Made by a program: the position numbers and the translations under genes
Notes under the pieces: model-generated
The model's input: the letters and a program-made list of their open reading frames with translations, nothing else
What the model was told of the DNA's origin: nothing
Databases searched by the model: none
In this document: positions 42,782 through 52,465 of the stretch, piece by piece
Numbering within the stretch: position 1 is the stretch's first letter
Layout of the letters: the number at the start of each line of letters is the position of its first letter
Source: Morganella morganii H1r
GTDB lineage: Bacteria; Pseudomonadota; Gammaproteobacteria; Enterobacterales; Enterobacteriaceae
Direction: 5' to 3'
Length of the DNA stretch: 64,000 bases
NCBI RefSeq assembly: GCF_000633515.1
Contig: NZ_AYMP01000004.1
Location: 1 to 64,000, forward strand

Positions 42782-44266
42782 TCACGCACCTTTAAAACGG
42801 TAGCGTTCATTCACGGAATTGGTCAGATCCTGCATAATAATATTGGTCAGTTTATCAGTGGTATTTAATGCATCCTGCATCACTTTATTCTGGAAGTCCT
42901 GTAATAACTGTTTGGCTTTTGCCGGATCTGTTTTATAGATACTCAGGTACTCTTTTTCCATTGCCTGTTGTTCTTTGGCAAACTGAGCTTCCTGTTTGCT
43001 GTATTCCGCCTGCACAATTTTCGAATATTTATTAAAGTCGATCATCGCCAGTGTCTGTAATTTACGGAATTTCCAGTGCGCGGAAGCATTATCCGCCTGT
43101 GGTGAACCGATGGTATACGCTTCTGCATAGCTGTCCGGACCGTAATAAACCGGAACATAGACGGATAACGTCGGCATACCGAAAGCAATATAACGGACAT
43201 TACCGATTTCTTTCGGTAAATCTTTGCGCACCTGTAAAATATGGGAGTGCTGGGTTCTGAATACCGAAATTGGTCGTTTGGTAGTATCCGGATAGGTGGT
43301 GGCATACGGGGATGTGCCGACATTCTCATAATGGTTGCGCAGCCCGGCTTTAATATCTTCCAGCCCCAGTTTTTTCGCCGGTTTTAAGAAGACAGGGAAA
43401 TCATTGGATTTCACATCTTTAAAATCTGTCTTAATTTCCGGGTTATACATTTTCTGCAGCACTAACACACGCGGGTAGTTGTAATAACCGTCACTTTTCG
43501 CGTCATCTTTGATATAGGCTTTTTTGAAATTAAACTTACCATCTTTTTTCGGATCATATAAGCCGTTTTTCTCGGCAAAGGAAATCAGTGTCGGGGATGA
43601 CAGGTAATTGTCTTTGTCATTCATATCAAATTTTTCCAGGCGGCCCTGGTTTGCGGTGACGTAATAGGTATTGGCCGGGATTTTCGCCGCCATCCATTGG
43701 TGACCGCTGCCGGTTTCCAGATACCAGATCCCGTCTTTATCAATAAAGGCCACACCGAAACCTTCACCGGCCCCTTTTTCTTCGATAATTTTCCCTAACC
43801 GCATCACCCCTTCTTTTGCGGAAGAGACATACGGTAATACCACATCCGGAATCGCATCTTCAATAATCCCGGTATCTTCGACATACGGGTCAATTTTTAA
43901 TGAGGCATCATTGGCGAAAATCGTTTCTGTGGCACTGATCCCGACACCGGCGTCATTAAAACCGTTGGAACTGAAACGGAACTGACCTTTATCATTCCAT
44001 TCCGGGATAGTGGTATAGCGCATTGCCTTTTCCGGCAGGGTATAGGTGAATTTATTTAAGTTGGTTTTAAACTCAGTGTCTTTATTTACTTTTTCCTGAT
44101 TCACCTGCAAGACTTTCGGGTTTGCCGGATTCATATCTTCATTGCGGGCAATATATTGCGCACCATCTGAAGACGCATTTTCACCGACAAAAATAGAGGT
44201 ACACGCCGTTGCATCAGAAATCACCAGTGCAGCCCCCACAGCAAGAGATAAAACACTACGTTTCAT
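42782..44266 (-). CDS. C69-family dipeptidase, exported
   Basis: This 494-aa enzyme begins with a signal-like stretch ending ...SDATAC. The Cys in ACTSIFVGENASSDG is the N-terminal nucleophile exposed by processing, as in Lactobacillus dipeptidase A. The IARNEDMNP block and the later GSGHQWMAAKIPANTYYVTANQGRLEKFD block are the other family landmarks. It is a hydrolase of dipeptides, probably periplasmic or surface located here. The start at 44266 has GGAAGG eight bases upstream; the frame opens three codons earlier at a GTG. Its C-terminus is strongly helical. It is convergent with ybbJ. Confidence 0.85.
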   Translation of the reverse strand: MKRSVLSLAVGAALVISDATACTSIFVGENASSDGAQYIARNEDMNPANPKVLQVNQEKVNKDTEFKTNLNKFTYTLPEKAMRYTTIPEWNDKGQFRFSSNGFNDAGVGISATETIFANDASLKIDPYVEDTGIIEDAIPDVVLPYVSSAKEGVMRLGKIIEEKGAGEGFGVAFIDKDGIWYLETGSGHQWMAAKIPANTYYVTANQGRLEKFDMNDKDNYLSSPTLISFAEKNGLYDPKKDGKFNFKKAYIKDDAKSDGYYNYPRVLVLQKMYNPEIKTDFKDVKSNDFPVFLKPAKKLGLEDIKAGLRNHYENVGTSPYATTYPDTTKRPISVFRTQHSHILQVRKDLPKEIGNVRYIAFGMPTLSVYVPVYYGPDSYAEAYTIGSPQADNASAHWKFRKLQTLAMIDFNKYSKIVQAEYSKQEAQFAKEQQAMEKEYLSIYKTDPAKAKQLLQDFQNKVMQDALNTTDKLTNIIMQDLTNSVNERYRFKGA

Positions 44267-44488
44267 AGAGAACACCTTCCATTGAGTTATAAATTGCGCT
44301 TACGCTATCCATTACCCACTGAATTTTCTTTTACGCAGATCGCATAATGCAAAGTCAATCACTGAATTATTCGCAAAATATGGTGTATTTCACTAATTTG
44401 CGATCTAATCACGGATAAGTGTTTTGGTTAAAATTACGGATTATTTTTTCAGCAGGGAATTGATCGGGACAGGAAATACGGGGGATCG

Positions 44489-45133
44489 TTATTTTATTTC
44501 TTTTTTACTGATGACAATTAAGCGGTGTGTATGGATATCGGGATCATTCCCCCAACAAAAATCACTCCAATATTCAAAAAAGGATTCCATATCCTGAATA
44601 ACAAACAGTGGCCTTTCCGGCTCTCCGCCATCTGAAGCATAAACATAAAAACCGGCAGCCAATGCCCATGAAATCATCACTTCCCAAAAACGCCGTCCGT
44701 CACCGGTTTGTTCTTCATCGGTAACCACAATATGACAGGTATCCAACAACCAGCGGAAAAAGTGCCGCGGCAGGTCGGCTACAGCAGACTGATGTTTGTT
44801 ATTGGTTGTCCGCCATACCCTAATTTGTGTGCAACTTGTCTGACCGGCAACGATGTCATTGCGGAAGCAAAGCTCAACCAGATAAACGGTTTCGGGTAAA
44901 TCCCCGGTAGTCACCAGCCTGTACTGCTGCTTTTTACCTGATCTAATAAATTGATAGCCCTCTTTTACCTCATAGCCCGGCAATAAAAACGGATGCGTAC
45001 CGGCGGCCAGAAACAGCGTTGTCAGCTCACTGTTTTCTGAGGGCAGATTTAATTTCCGGTTAAAACCCGCTGCGGGGATCAATTTCGGCATGTCGGCGTG
45101 AACCTGTCGTCGTTGTAACTTTTTATCGTTCAT
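44489..45133 (-). CDS. Unknown 214-aa protein downstream of the cytolysin
   Basis: This soluble 214-aa protein starts MNDKKLQRRQVHADMPKLIPAAGFN. It has a Trp/Phe-rich C-terminal half (FFRWLLDTCHIVVTDEEQTGDGRRFWEVMISWALAAGFYVYASDG and SFFEYWSDFCWG). I recognise no family. It lies 240 bp beyond the tpsA stop on the same strand, separated by a terminator, so it is probably a separate unit. The start at 45133 is chosen over the open frame from 45184 because GGGGCG precedes it. A role in protecting against or modifying the cytolysin is only conceivable from position. Confidence 0.55.
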   Translation of the reverse strand: MNDKKLQRRQVHADMPKLIPAAGFNRKLNLPSENSELTTLFLAAGTHPFLLPGYEVKEGYQFIRSGKKQQYRLVTTGDLPETVYLVELCFRNDIVAGQTSCTQIRVWRTTNNKHQSAVADLPRHFFRWLLDTCHIVVTDEEQTGDGRRFWEVMISWALAAGFYVYASDGGEPERPLFVIQDMESFFEYWSDFCWGNDPDIHTHRLIVISKKEIK

Positions 45134-45311
45134 ATTAGCGCCCCATTGCCGGTGATTTATAAACACAGTGTACACAGATATCACACGTTATTTCTTATTG
45201 CAGTAATTTAACTTTACATCAAATAATGCACTTTCCCATTCCCTTTTTAACAATGATTAAAATATTGAAATCAATTAGTTAAATAAGCAATTAATCCAAA
45301 AAATAGAGCCG

Positions 45312-45342
45312 GCATAAAAACGGCCCTTATTCAGAGCCGTTT
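45312..45342 (-). terminator. Terminator of the tpsBA operon
   Basis: The stem AAACGGC/GCCGTTT (about 45318-45342) is followed on the minus strand by TTTTTATG, about 30 bp past the tpsA stop codon. Confidence 0.65.
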
Positions 45343-45373
45343 ACGCTACGTTATACGTTATCGTCCATAATAA

Positions 45374-48300
45374 TTACTTCACTTTACTGTTCACACTGCT
45401 GTGATCATTAGTGACAGAAATTCCCACCGGGGATTTTCCGTTAACGATCCCATCCTTAACCGCACTGACAGCCTGCCCGGCATTGAGCGGGAGTTCGCCG
45501 TGAATGCGGGTTCCGGTTTCTTTGACCGCCACAGAACGCATTTCGGTGTTCCCGCCATCCGGCAGTCCGTCCAGTACCGCGCCGGTCAGGATAGTGCTGC
45601 CGCCGGTACGCAGTTTGCCCTGTTCACGGGCGGTCAGACCGGATTGCTGTCCCACCTGTTCTGCTGACCGGGTCTCAAAGGACGCTTTAACATTGCCGTT
45701 CATCCCGGACGGGGATGTCAGGCCGGATTTCACCTTGTCAGCTACGGTACCGGCACCGGTTCCGGCATTTTCCCGCACAGAATCCGCCGCTTTGTCCAGC
45801 CCGTTTTCCAGACCCGCTTTGATGTCATCCGCAAACTTCGGGGTACCGGCATTGGCCAGTTTTGAGGTGGTACTGCTGCCCTCATCATTGGTATGTGCCG
45901 CAGACAGATCCGCATCCACTTTCAGAACGGATTCGGTGTTAGTCCGGCTTTCAATGATCAAATCACCACCGACACGCCCGCTGACCGTATCCGCCGTCAG
46001 TTTCCCGCCCCGGATCTGCGTGTCATTGCGGCTGTTCAGTGTCAGATTACCGCTGTCAGCAAGGGCGTTTTTCTGCGTCACCGTCTGCTGATTGTCGATC
46101 CCGCCCTTCAGACCGGCACTGATATTATGCCGCGAACCGGTTTCCGGATTTTCCGTGCTGCGTGAGGTGCCGATATTCAGGTTTCCGCCTGCATTCCGGT
46201 TGGCTTTGTCCGTGGTTTTCTGTGCCGATTCAATCACAATACCGCCGTCACGGGCGGTCAGCGCGGTATTTTGTGCGTCAATCTGCGTACCTTTCAGGTG
46301 CAGTGCATCATCCCGCATGCCGTCCGCAGAAACAGAAACAGTACCGCCGCTGCGCAGACTGCCGCCGCGCTGATCAGTCACGTTTTCAGACTGTTTGCTG
46401 ATACTGAAATCCGCACCGCCGCCGAGTTTGCTGCCGGTCTCTGTTTTACCGCCATTAGCCTGCACACCACCGTGCCACTGGTGGCCGGAAAGGGTATTCG
46501 TGCTCTCCGCGCTGTTAAGCAGCGTGTTGTGCCCGCTTTTCACCGTCACATCCCCGTCACTACTGATATCAGTACCGTTAGCGATCAGGTCGTTTCCGGC
46601 CTGTAATACCACACCGGTTTTGCCCTCAATCACACCGGTTTTCGCCGTCGTGCCGCTTTCGTTATACACTTCACGTCCGCCGCTGAGGCCACCACCGGCA
46701 TTTTTCGGGTTGAGCGATTCCACATTTACCTGCGCCCCGGCATCATAACCGCTGACGGTTTTGCTGTGAGTATCACCCGCCTGATCCAGCGTCAGATTGT
46801 CACCGGCACGGACAGAAATGTGTCCTTCCTCACTGCGCAGTGTATCGCCCTGCAATGCCGCATCACGCCCCGCCTGCACAGAGATACCCCCTTTCGCCGA
46901 CAGTGAACCGGTTACCGCGTTACTGCTGCTCTCTGTTGCCAGACGATGACCGCCGCTGCCTTCCGCGCTGATCGCAACATCCTGTCCGGTGGATGTCGCC
47001 ACACGCAGACTTCCTTTACCCTCTGTCACAGATTCAGCGTGATGATGTGTATCCGCTGCCGCCACTGACTGATAATCGCCGGTATTGATCGCAATACCGC
47101 CGTTATCCGCCCGGTACTGTGTTCCTTCATCAAGAACACGATCCGTCGCGTTCACGGCAACCGATCCTGCATTAACAGAGGTGGTTTTCGCCTGTGTGTT
47201 TTCGCTGATGGTCTGCCGGTTTTCCCCTTTGCCGCTCAGATCCACGCCAATATCCGGCAATCCGGTGGCAGCAGCACTGTCAGCCACCCCGGCAATATTG
47301 CCTTCCGCGATATTTTCACCGGCTTTCGCCAGCGGACGGGAGACTTTACTGTAATCCAGCGAAACACCGAGGCTGCCTTCGCCGCCTTTGGTGGTTTCGG
47401 TGGTGCGATCTCGGTTGTGCGCTGCACGGTGCTCCGAATTTTGCGCGGTTTCCGTATAAGCGCCGCCCACCGTGTGTGACGCGCCCTCCTGGGAGAGGGT
47501 TTTACCGGCGGTCAGCGTGAGATTGCCCTGCACCTGTGTGCCGGAGGTCACCGCCTGATGCTGCTCCTGTGTCTTACCGGTTTCAGTATGACCACCGCTC
47601 AGCCCGCCGCCGAGTTTATCCATGCCGCCGGTCAGATAAATACCGCCGTGAGATTCTCCTTTCTGCTGTGTCCGGATCTCACGGTTATCCGCTGCATTCA
47701 GGGTGATATTTTCAGCAGAAAGCGCCGCATCCCCCTGTGTGGTGGTCAGTGAAGAGCCGGTAAGGGTGAGATCGTTTCCGGCGGTAACAGAGACACTGCC
47801 GCCTTTGAGTTCACTGCCCTGCTGCGTGACAGAATCCTGCTTTTGCGTGTCGCGGGTATGATTGATGTCCAGACCGGCGCGGTACTGTTTGTCCTCATCC
47901 TCTTTGGCATAGCCGCTGATTTTCAGTGTGGTTTCTGTTTTGTCAGACTGTCTTTGTGCCTGTGCCGCACGGACATTGATATCACCAAGGGTATCAATGT
48001 TCAGTGTGCCTGCACTTTCAATCAGGCTTCCGGCGATGGTGATATCATTTTTTCCTGCCAGCCGCAGATCAGCCTCTGATTTCAGCTCACTGCGCTCCAC
48101 ACGGGTATCTTCACTGTTTTCGCGAAGGGTACTGCGGGTGATGTTAAACGCACCGCCATCACGGTTATCAATGTGTTTTGCCGTCCGGCTGATGCCGTTT
48201 TCAATCACCAGCGCGCCCTGCCCGGTCTGCACCAGACTATCCTGTGTGCCTTTTACCTTGCTGCCGGTGACAGTCACGCCGTTGCCGCCGGAAAGCCAGA

Positions 48301-50008
48301 GCTTACCGCCTGCGGTAACGTCAGAGCCGTGCGCCGTCTCTTCCGTGGTGGCCCGGTTTTCACGGGAGCCGCCGCCGATCCCCCCCCACGAGGTGACATT
48401 TTCCGTATGCCCCTGATGCTGTGTCGCGGTTTGCGTGCCGATAGTGAGATTATTACCGGTGTTGATGATCATATCCTGTCCGGCGTGTATCTGTGCCGCC
48501 TGCGCCCGGATGTCATGACCGGCATTCAGTCCCAGATTGCCGCCTGCGGTCAGTTCCGTTTTCACCAGTTGTTCTTTTGACGTGACATCGCCGTGTGTGC
48601 CGCTGAGCAGTTTTGCTGTCTCATTGCGTTTATTGCCGGACACCGTTTGTGTACGGGAGTTGGTCACGCTCTCAAGCCGGATATCCCCTTTGGCATCCGC
48701 ACTGAGATGCGTTCCGGCCGCCAGTGTTGCTCCTTTCAGGGTAATATCACCGGTTTTGGCCGTCAGGCGGATATCACCGTCAGCCCGGAGATTGCTGGTT
48801 TCCTGCCGGATGCTTTCGTCTTTGCGGGTTTCATTATTTTCCCACGACATCTTCCACTGATTTGTGGTGCGGGTGTCTGACTGCGCAACCTGGTCGCTGC
48901 CGAGCGTGATGGAGCCTGCCTGAACGGCGATCTCAATCCCGTTCAGATCAGTACCGGTCAGCCGGGCTTCCTGCTGTACCACCAGTGTGATGTTTTTGCC
49001 GTCCAGTGAGGTACGGGTGTAGCGCCCCTGCCGGGTTTCGCCGGTGGCGGACTGCCCGCTGCGTTCGTCTTCTGTCCGGTGATGTTCGTTACGCAGCTGT
49101 CCTTCGGTGCGCAGCGTATCGCCGCTCAGGCGGATATCCCCGCCGGTGATCTGTGCGCCGGTCAGTGTTAAAGCGCCCTGTGACTGAGCATCGAAACCAT
49201 TCATGGCATCAATATCACCGGCCAGTTTCACGCCGCTGCCCTGCGCGGTATTCACCAGACGGATTTTACCGGCACGCATGCCGCCCAGATAATAGCTGTC
49301 CAGCGGAACCGAATTTTCCCCGGCAGAAATGGTCTGCATATCAGCGGAAACCGTATTGTTCCCGGTGATCACATTCAGTGCCGCCGCGCGGATCTCCCCG
49401 TCGGCATTAATCGCGGGAGCGACCAGATCCAGCACCTTACCGGTCGTGATCCCGTTATGTCCGATCGTCAGTGAGTTCGTGTTGTCCAGCGTACTGTACG
49501 CACTGATCATCCCGTTCTCAGTCAGCGGATTCCCCACGATCAGCCCGGCATTATTGGTATTGATAAAGCCGCAGCCCTGACAGCTGATCCCGTTCGGGTT
49601 GGCAAGGATCAGATCCGCCGCCATGCCGAACACTTCCTGCTGACCCAGCAGCAGAGAGGGGTTACGGCTGACCACTTCATTGAGGATCACCCCTGCAGCC
49701 TGTCCGTTCAGGTTTTTATTGGCTTCCAGCATACCCGCCAGCTGCGACTGTCCGGCGGTCAGGGCGTTATTAAAGACCGCGCCCTGGTTATCCACATTAA
49801 AATCAAGATACTGGTTATGAGACAACCCGTTACTGTCCGGCGCTGTAATATTGATAATATCCGTTCCGTTTATCTGTGAAACACCGGGGCCGTCCGGACC
49901 GCCGTCCGCCACAATCCCTGCGGCTGCGCTGTTCAGCGTGACAAAGGCCAGCGCCATCCATGCGGCCACCTTACCTGACGAAGAGAGTTTAAAGCGTTCT
50001 TTTTTCAT
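45374..50008 (-). CDS. Two-partner secreted cytolysin/haemolysin, ShlA/HpmA-like
   Basis: This 1544-aa exoprotein has a signal peptide (about 1-30) and an N-terminal TPS secretion domain (about 31-280) with the NQYLDFNV, NPNGI and CQGC (Cys pair about 144-147) landmarks. The rest is a long beta-helix of short repeats (TAGNDLTLTGSSL, VQAGRDAALQGDTL and so on). Length and the CxxC pair match Serratia ShlA and Proteus HpmA, pore-forming cytolysins, better than the much longer contact-dependent inhibition proteins. There is no VENN motif or swapped toxin tip at the C-terminus. It is exported by the TpsB encoded 36 bp upstream, which in ShlB/HpmB systems also activates the toxin. The identity as a haemolysin is inference from resemblance. 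Confidence 0.85.
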   Translation of the reverse strand: MKKERFKLSSSGKVAAWMALAFVTLNSAAAGIVADGGPDGPGVSQINGTDIINITAPDSNGLSHNQYLDFNVDNQGAVFNNALTAGQSQLAGMLEANKNLNGQAAGVILNEVVSRNPSLLLGQQEVFGMAADLILANPNGISCQGCGFINTNNAGLIVGNPLTENGMISAYSTLDNTNSLTIGHNGITTGKVLDLVAPAINADGEIRAAALNVITGNNTVSADMQTISAGENSVPLDSYYLGGMRAGKIRLVNTAQGSGVKLAGDIDAMNGFDAQSQGALTLTGAQITGGDIRLSGDTLRTEGQLRNEHHRTEDERSGQSATGETRQGRYTRTSLDGKNITLVVQQEARLTGTDLNGIEIAVQAGSITLGSDQVAQSDTRTTNQWKMSWENNETRKDESIRQETSNLRADGDIRLTAKTGDITLKGATLAAGTHLSADAKGDIRLESVTNSRTQTVSGNKRNETAKLLSGTHGDVTSKEQLVKTELTAGGNLGLNAGHDIRAQAAQIHAGQDMIINTGNNLTIGTQTATQHQGHTENVTSWGGIGGGSRENRATTEETAHGSDVTAGGKLWLSGGNGVTVTGSKVKGTQDSLVQTGQGALVIENGISRTAKHIDNRDGGAFNITRSTLRENSEDTRVERSELKSEADLRLAGKNDITIAGSLIESAGTLNIDTLGDINVRAAQAQRQSDKTETTLKISGYAKEDEDKQYRAGLDINHTRDTQKQDSVTQQGSELKGGSVSVTAGNDLTLTGSSLTTTQGDAALSAENITLNAADNREIRTQQKGESHGGIYLTGGMDKLGGGLSGGHTETGKTQEQHQAVTSGTQVQGNLTLTAGKTLSQEGASHTVGGAYTETAQNSEHRAAHNRDRTTETTKGGEGSLGVSLDYSKVSRPLAKAGENIAEGNIAGVADSAAATGLPDIGVDLSGKGENRQTISENTQAKTTSVNAGSVAVNATDRVLDEGTQYRADNGGIAINTGDYQSVAAADTHHHAESVTEGKGSLRVATSTGQDVAISAEGSGGHRLATESSSNAVTGSLSAKGGISVQAGRDAALQGDTLRSEEGHISVRAGDNLTLDQAGDTHSKTVSGYDAGAQVNVESLNPKNAGGGLSGGREVYNESGTTAKTGVIEGKTGVVLQAGNDLIANGTDISSDGDVTVKSGHNTLLNSAESTNTLSGHQWHGGVQANGGKTETGSKLGGGADFSISKQSENVTDQRGGSLRSGGTVSVSADGMRDDALHLKGTQIDAQNTALTARDGGIVIESAQKTTDKANRNAGGNLNIGTSRSTENPETGSRHNISAGLKGGIDNQQTVTQKNALADSGNLTLNSRNDTQIRGGKLTADTVSGRVGGDLIIESRTNTESVLKVDADLSAAHTNDEGSSTTSKLANAGTPKFADDIKAGLENGLDKAADSVRENAGTGAGTVADKVKSGLTSPSGMNGNVKASFETRSAEQVGQQSGLTAREQGKLRTGGSTILTGAVLDGLPDGGNTEMRSVAVKETGTRIHGELPLNAGQAVSAVKDGIVNGKSPVGISVTNDHSSVNSKVK

Positions 50009-50044
50009 TGTATTTCCTTACCATCCAACGACTGACGGAGCCGA

Positions 50045-51733
50045 TCAGAACTGATATCCCAGGCGCAGGGAAAACAGGGTGTCCTGTGCGGGCAGTGCCG
50101 CCACAGAGGTCCGGGCGCGGCTGATTTGCGCATCCAGCTGTGCGCCGCCGTAACTGACATTGACCCCTGCGGCGATACCCGCGGCAGACTGCCATCCCGC
50201 CTGCCCGGTCTGAGCCATAACCCGTCCGTAGTCCGCACCGGCGCGGGGCGTTACCGTGATCCCCTGCCGGACAAAACGGCGGGAAAGGGTGTTTTGCCAG
50301 TACCATCCCTTATCCGCCGATAACGAGCCGTCGTGAAACCCTCTGATCACGCCGTTATCCGACAGCGTCAGCCACTCCACCCCGGGGAGGTGATCCTGTG
50401 TGTACTGACCGGCCAGATGACTGCTAAACAGCCAGGCGTCTTCCGACAGCGAAAACTGCTGAACATAGCTGAGTGAAAATTTGCCTTTGGTGTATTGCGG
50501 ATCCGGGCCCGGCAGCGTGTTCCGGGTATCGGCCCCGAACAGTGTGGTGCCCTTTTCCGTCGATAAAGAGGTGCTGATAACGCCGCCCGGTACCAGAATC
50601 AGCCCGGTGTAACCGGCTTCGGCGATACTCAGGGACGGGCTGCTGATACCAATCAGTGTGTCATTGAGGTAGTTACGGCTGCGTTTGTGTATCATCTGCG
50701 CCATCAGTGAATCAATCCGTGAGCGGTTACGGAAGATGACATAATCCGCCCGCAGTGCGGCCTGAGCGCTGTCCCCGCTCAGAATAACGTGGTTATAGCG
50801 CAGCACCTGATTGATCCGGTAACGGGAAAAACTGCCGTAAGTGCTGACCGTCAGTGCACCATAAGGGACGGAGTAAAACAGCATGCCGGAACGGCTGTAA
50901 CGTGCTGCCGGGTTACCGGTTGTGGCGGAGCCGCTCAGGCTGACAAAATCAGATAATCCTGCCGGGCTGTCTGCGGTGACTGCAGCGCGGATAACATTGC
51001 GTCCGGTACTTTTCTGCCCGTAATTATCCGCGCTGAGAGAGAAACCGGCCGGCGTGCCGCGCTGATTAACCAACCGGATCACCGATCCGCCCGGCACACT
51101 GCCGGGCAGAATATCCATCGTGACATGGTTGGATTTAAGGCGGTTTGCCTGATCCAGCCCCTGCTCCAGTTCGGTGATTTTCAGCGGCTTACCGGCCAGA
51201 GCGGGAAACAACAGAGCAGTATTAACGCCGCGATCCGCGCCATCGATCAGCTCCACCGTTCCTTCCGTCACGCCGATCCCTAGCTCGTGATAATTATTGA
51301 CCGGCAAAAAGCGGATCCGTGCGGTGATATAACCTTTCGCCAGATACCGCGCCATCAGTTCCGCCACCAGCACATTAATATCACGGCTGCGGATACAGTC
51401 TGCGGGCAATGACGAAAGTGAGCGGAGGTCGTCCTGAGATAACAGTGTGATACCGGAGAGATACACGCCGCTGACCGGCAGACAGTGTTCATTCTCTGCC
51501 GCACGCAGTAACGGCTCTGCGGGGGTGATCGTCGTCTGCGGTTTGCTCAGTTGCCGGTAGGTCTGCTGCTCCAGCAGGTCATTTACCTGTTGTGCGGCAT
51601 CCTGCATCGCCCGGCGCGAGGCATCAGCGCCCGGATTTTCCGCCGCAGCGGGGAAAGGTGCCGCATATAATAACGGACAGAAAAACAGCCCCGGTAATAC
51701 GATGCAGCGGAATAATGTCAGCAGTTTGGTCAA
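50045..51733 (-). CDS. Two-partner secretion outer-membrane transporter (ShlB/HpmB-like TpsB)
   Basis: This 562-aa Omp85-superfamily pore has a signal peptide (about 1-25), an N-terminal helix, two POTRA domains (about 70-220) and a 16-strand beta-barrel ending in SLRLGYQF with terminal Phe. The length is that of ShlB and HpmB. It secretes and probably activates the cytolysin encoded downstream. It is the first gene of a two-gene operon whose promoter lies in the 174 bp before cueR. Confidence 0.9.
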   Translation of the reverse strand: MTKLLTLFRCIVLPGLFFCPLLYAAPFPAAAENPGADASRRAMQDAAQQVNDLLEQQTYRQLSKPQTTITPAEPLLRAAENEHCLPVSGVYLSGITLLSQDDLRSLSSLPADCIRSRDINVLVAELMARYLAKGYITARIRFLPVNNYHELGIGVTEGTVELIDGADRGVNTALLFPALAGKPLKITELEQGLDQANRLKSNHVTMDILPGSVPGGSVIRLVNQRGTPAGFSLSADNYGQKSTGRNVIRAAVTADSPAGLSDFVSLSGSATTGNPAARYSRSGMLFYSVPYGALTVSTYGSFSRYRINQVLRYNHVILSGDSAQAALRADYVIFRNRSRIDSLMAQMIHKRSRNYLNDTLIGISSPSLSIAEAGYTGLILVPGGVISTSLSTEKGTTLFGADTRNTLPGPDPQYTKGKFSLSYVQQFSLSEDAWLFSSHLAGQYTQDHLPGVEWLTLSDNGVIRGFHDGSLSADKGWYWQNTLSRRFVRQGITVTPRAGADYGRVMAQTGQAGWQSAAGIAAGVNVSYGGAQLDAQISRARTSVAALPAQDTLFSLRLGYQF

Positions 51734-51907
51734 TTCGTCTTACTTATCCTTTGCGTCAGTTACCGCCTCAGCGGACAGAAATGCCGGTTTTCTCCGGTAT
51801 AACGCCGGATGGAAAAGAGCCGTGCTTTTATCTGTTATCGGCAGAAATAAGAAAAACTTAACTGACAGGATGTAAGACGGCGTCCGCCCGGCGGGCAGAC
51901 GCGCAGA

Positions 51908-52324
51908 TTATTTATGGCAGGCGGGTTTGCTGTGGCGGCAGCCGGAAAGATGCTCAATGATCGGACACTCCGCGCTGTCATCCCCGGGACAGGATTCCGC
52001 CAGGGTCAGCAGGCGGTCACGGATAGCCGTGAGCTCCGTAATGGTTTTTTCAATCTGCTTCACTTTACCCAGCGTTGCGGATTTCACATCCGCCGCATGG
52101 CGGTTCGGATTACGGAACAGCGATAACAACTCGCGGCACTCATCCAGCGTGAATCCGACCTCTTTTGCCTGGCGCAGCAGGGTCAGTTCATCCACATGCC
52201 GTTCACTGAAATACCGGTATCCGTTCTCACCCCGTTCCGGTGGCGTGATCAAAGATTTATCTTCGTAAAAACGGATCGCTTTTGGCGTTAAACCCGTTTT
52301 TTGTGCAATATCGCTGATATTCAT
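51908..52324 (-). CDS. cueR: Copper-responsive regulator CueR
   Basis: This 138-aa MerR-family activator has an N-terminal winged helix-turn-helix ([26 protein letters not shown]), a dimerisation helix and the metal loop CPGDDSAEC, the two Cys that bind Cu(I) in CueR. It continues in a His/Cys-rich tail ([14 protein letters not shown]). It is divergent from copA, unlike E. coli where cueR is nearby but separate. AGGAGA precedes its ATG. Confidence 0.95.
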   Translation of the reverse strand: MNISDIAQKTGLTPKAIRFYEDKSLITPPERGENGYRYFSERHVDELTLLRQAKEVGFTLDECRELLSLFRNPNRHAADVKSATLGKVKQIEKTITELTAIRDRLLTLAESCPGDDSAECPIIEHLSGCRHSKPACHK

Positions 52325-52333
52325 AACTTCTCC

Positions 52334-52364
52334 TTGACCTTACCCTTGAGGGAAGGTTTAACAT
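52334..52364 (+). promoter_or_regulatory. CueR-controlled copA promoter
   Basis: -35 TTGACC (52334-52339) and -10 TAACAT (52359-52364) are separated by 19 bp, the overlong spacer of MerR-type promoters. The dyad ACCTTACC...GGGAAGGT (52337-52357) lies in the spacer and matches the CueR site pattern. Confidence 0.85.
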
Positions 52365-52465
52365 CATCGTAAATCAAAATTCCCGTTCCCCCGAACAGAA
52401 TTTTTTCTCTTGCGCCGTGTGCTGATATGCGGCGTGATGATGCGAAACATGTAAGGAAAAAAAGT

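Noticed and set aside
45374..51733. Contact-dependent inhibition (CdiA/CdiB/CdiI) system
   Set aside because: The exoprotein is about half the usual CdiA length, lacks a VENN-type motif and a C-terminal toxin tip, and there is no immunity gene directly after it; the CxxC TPS domain fits ShlA/HpmA.
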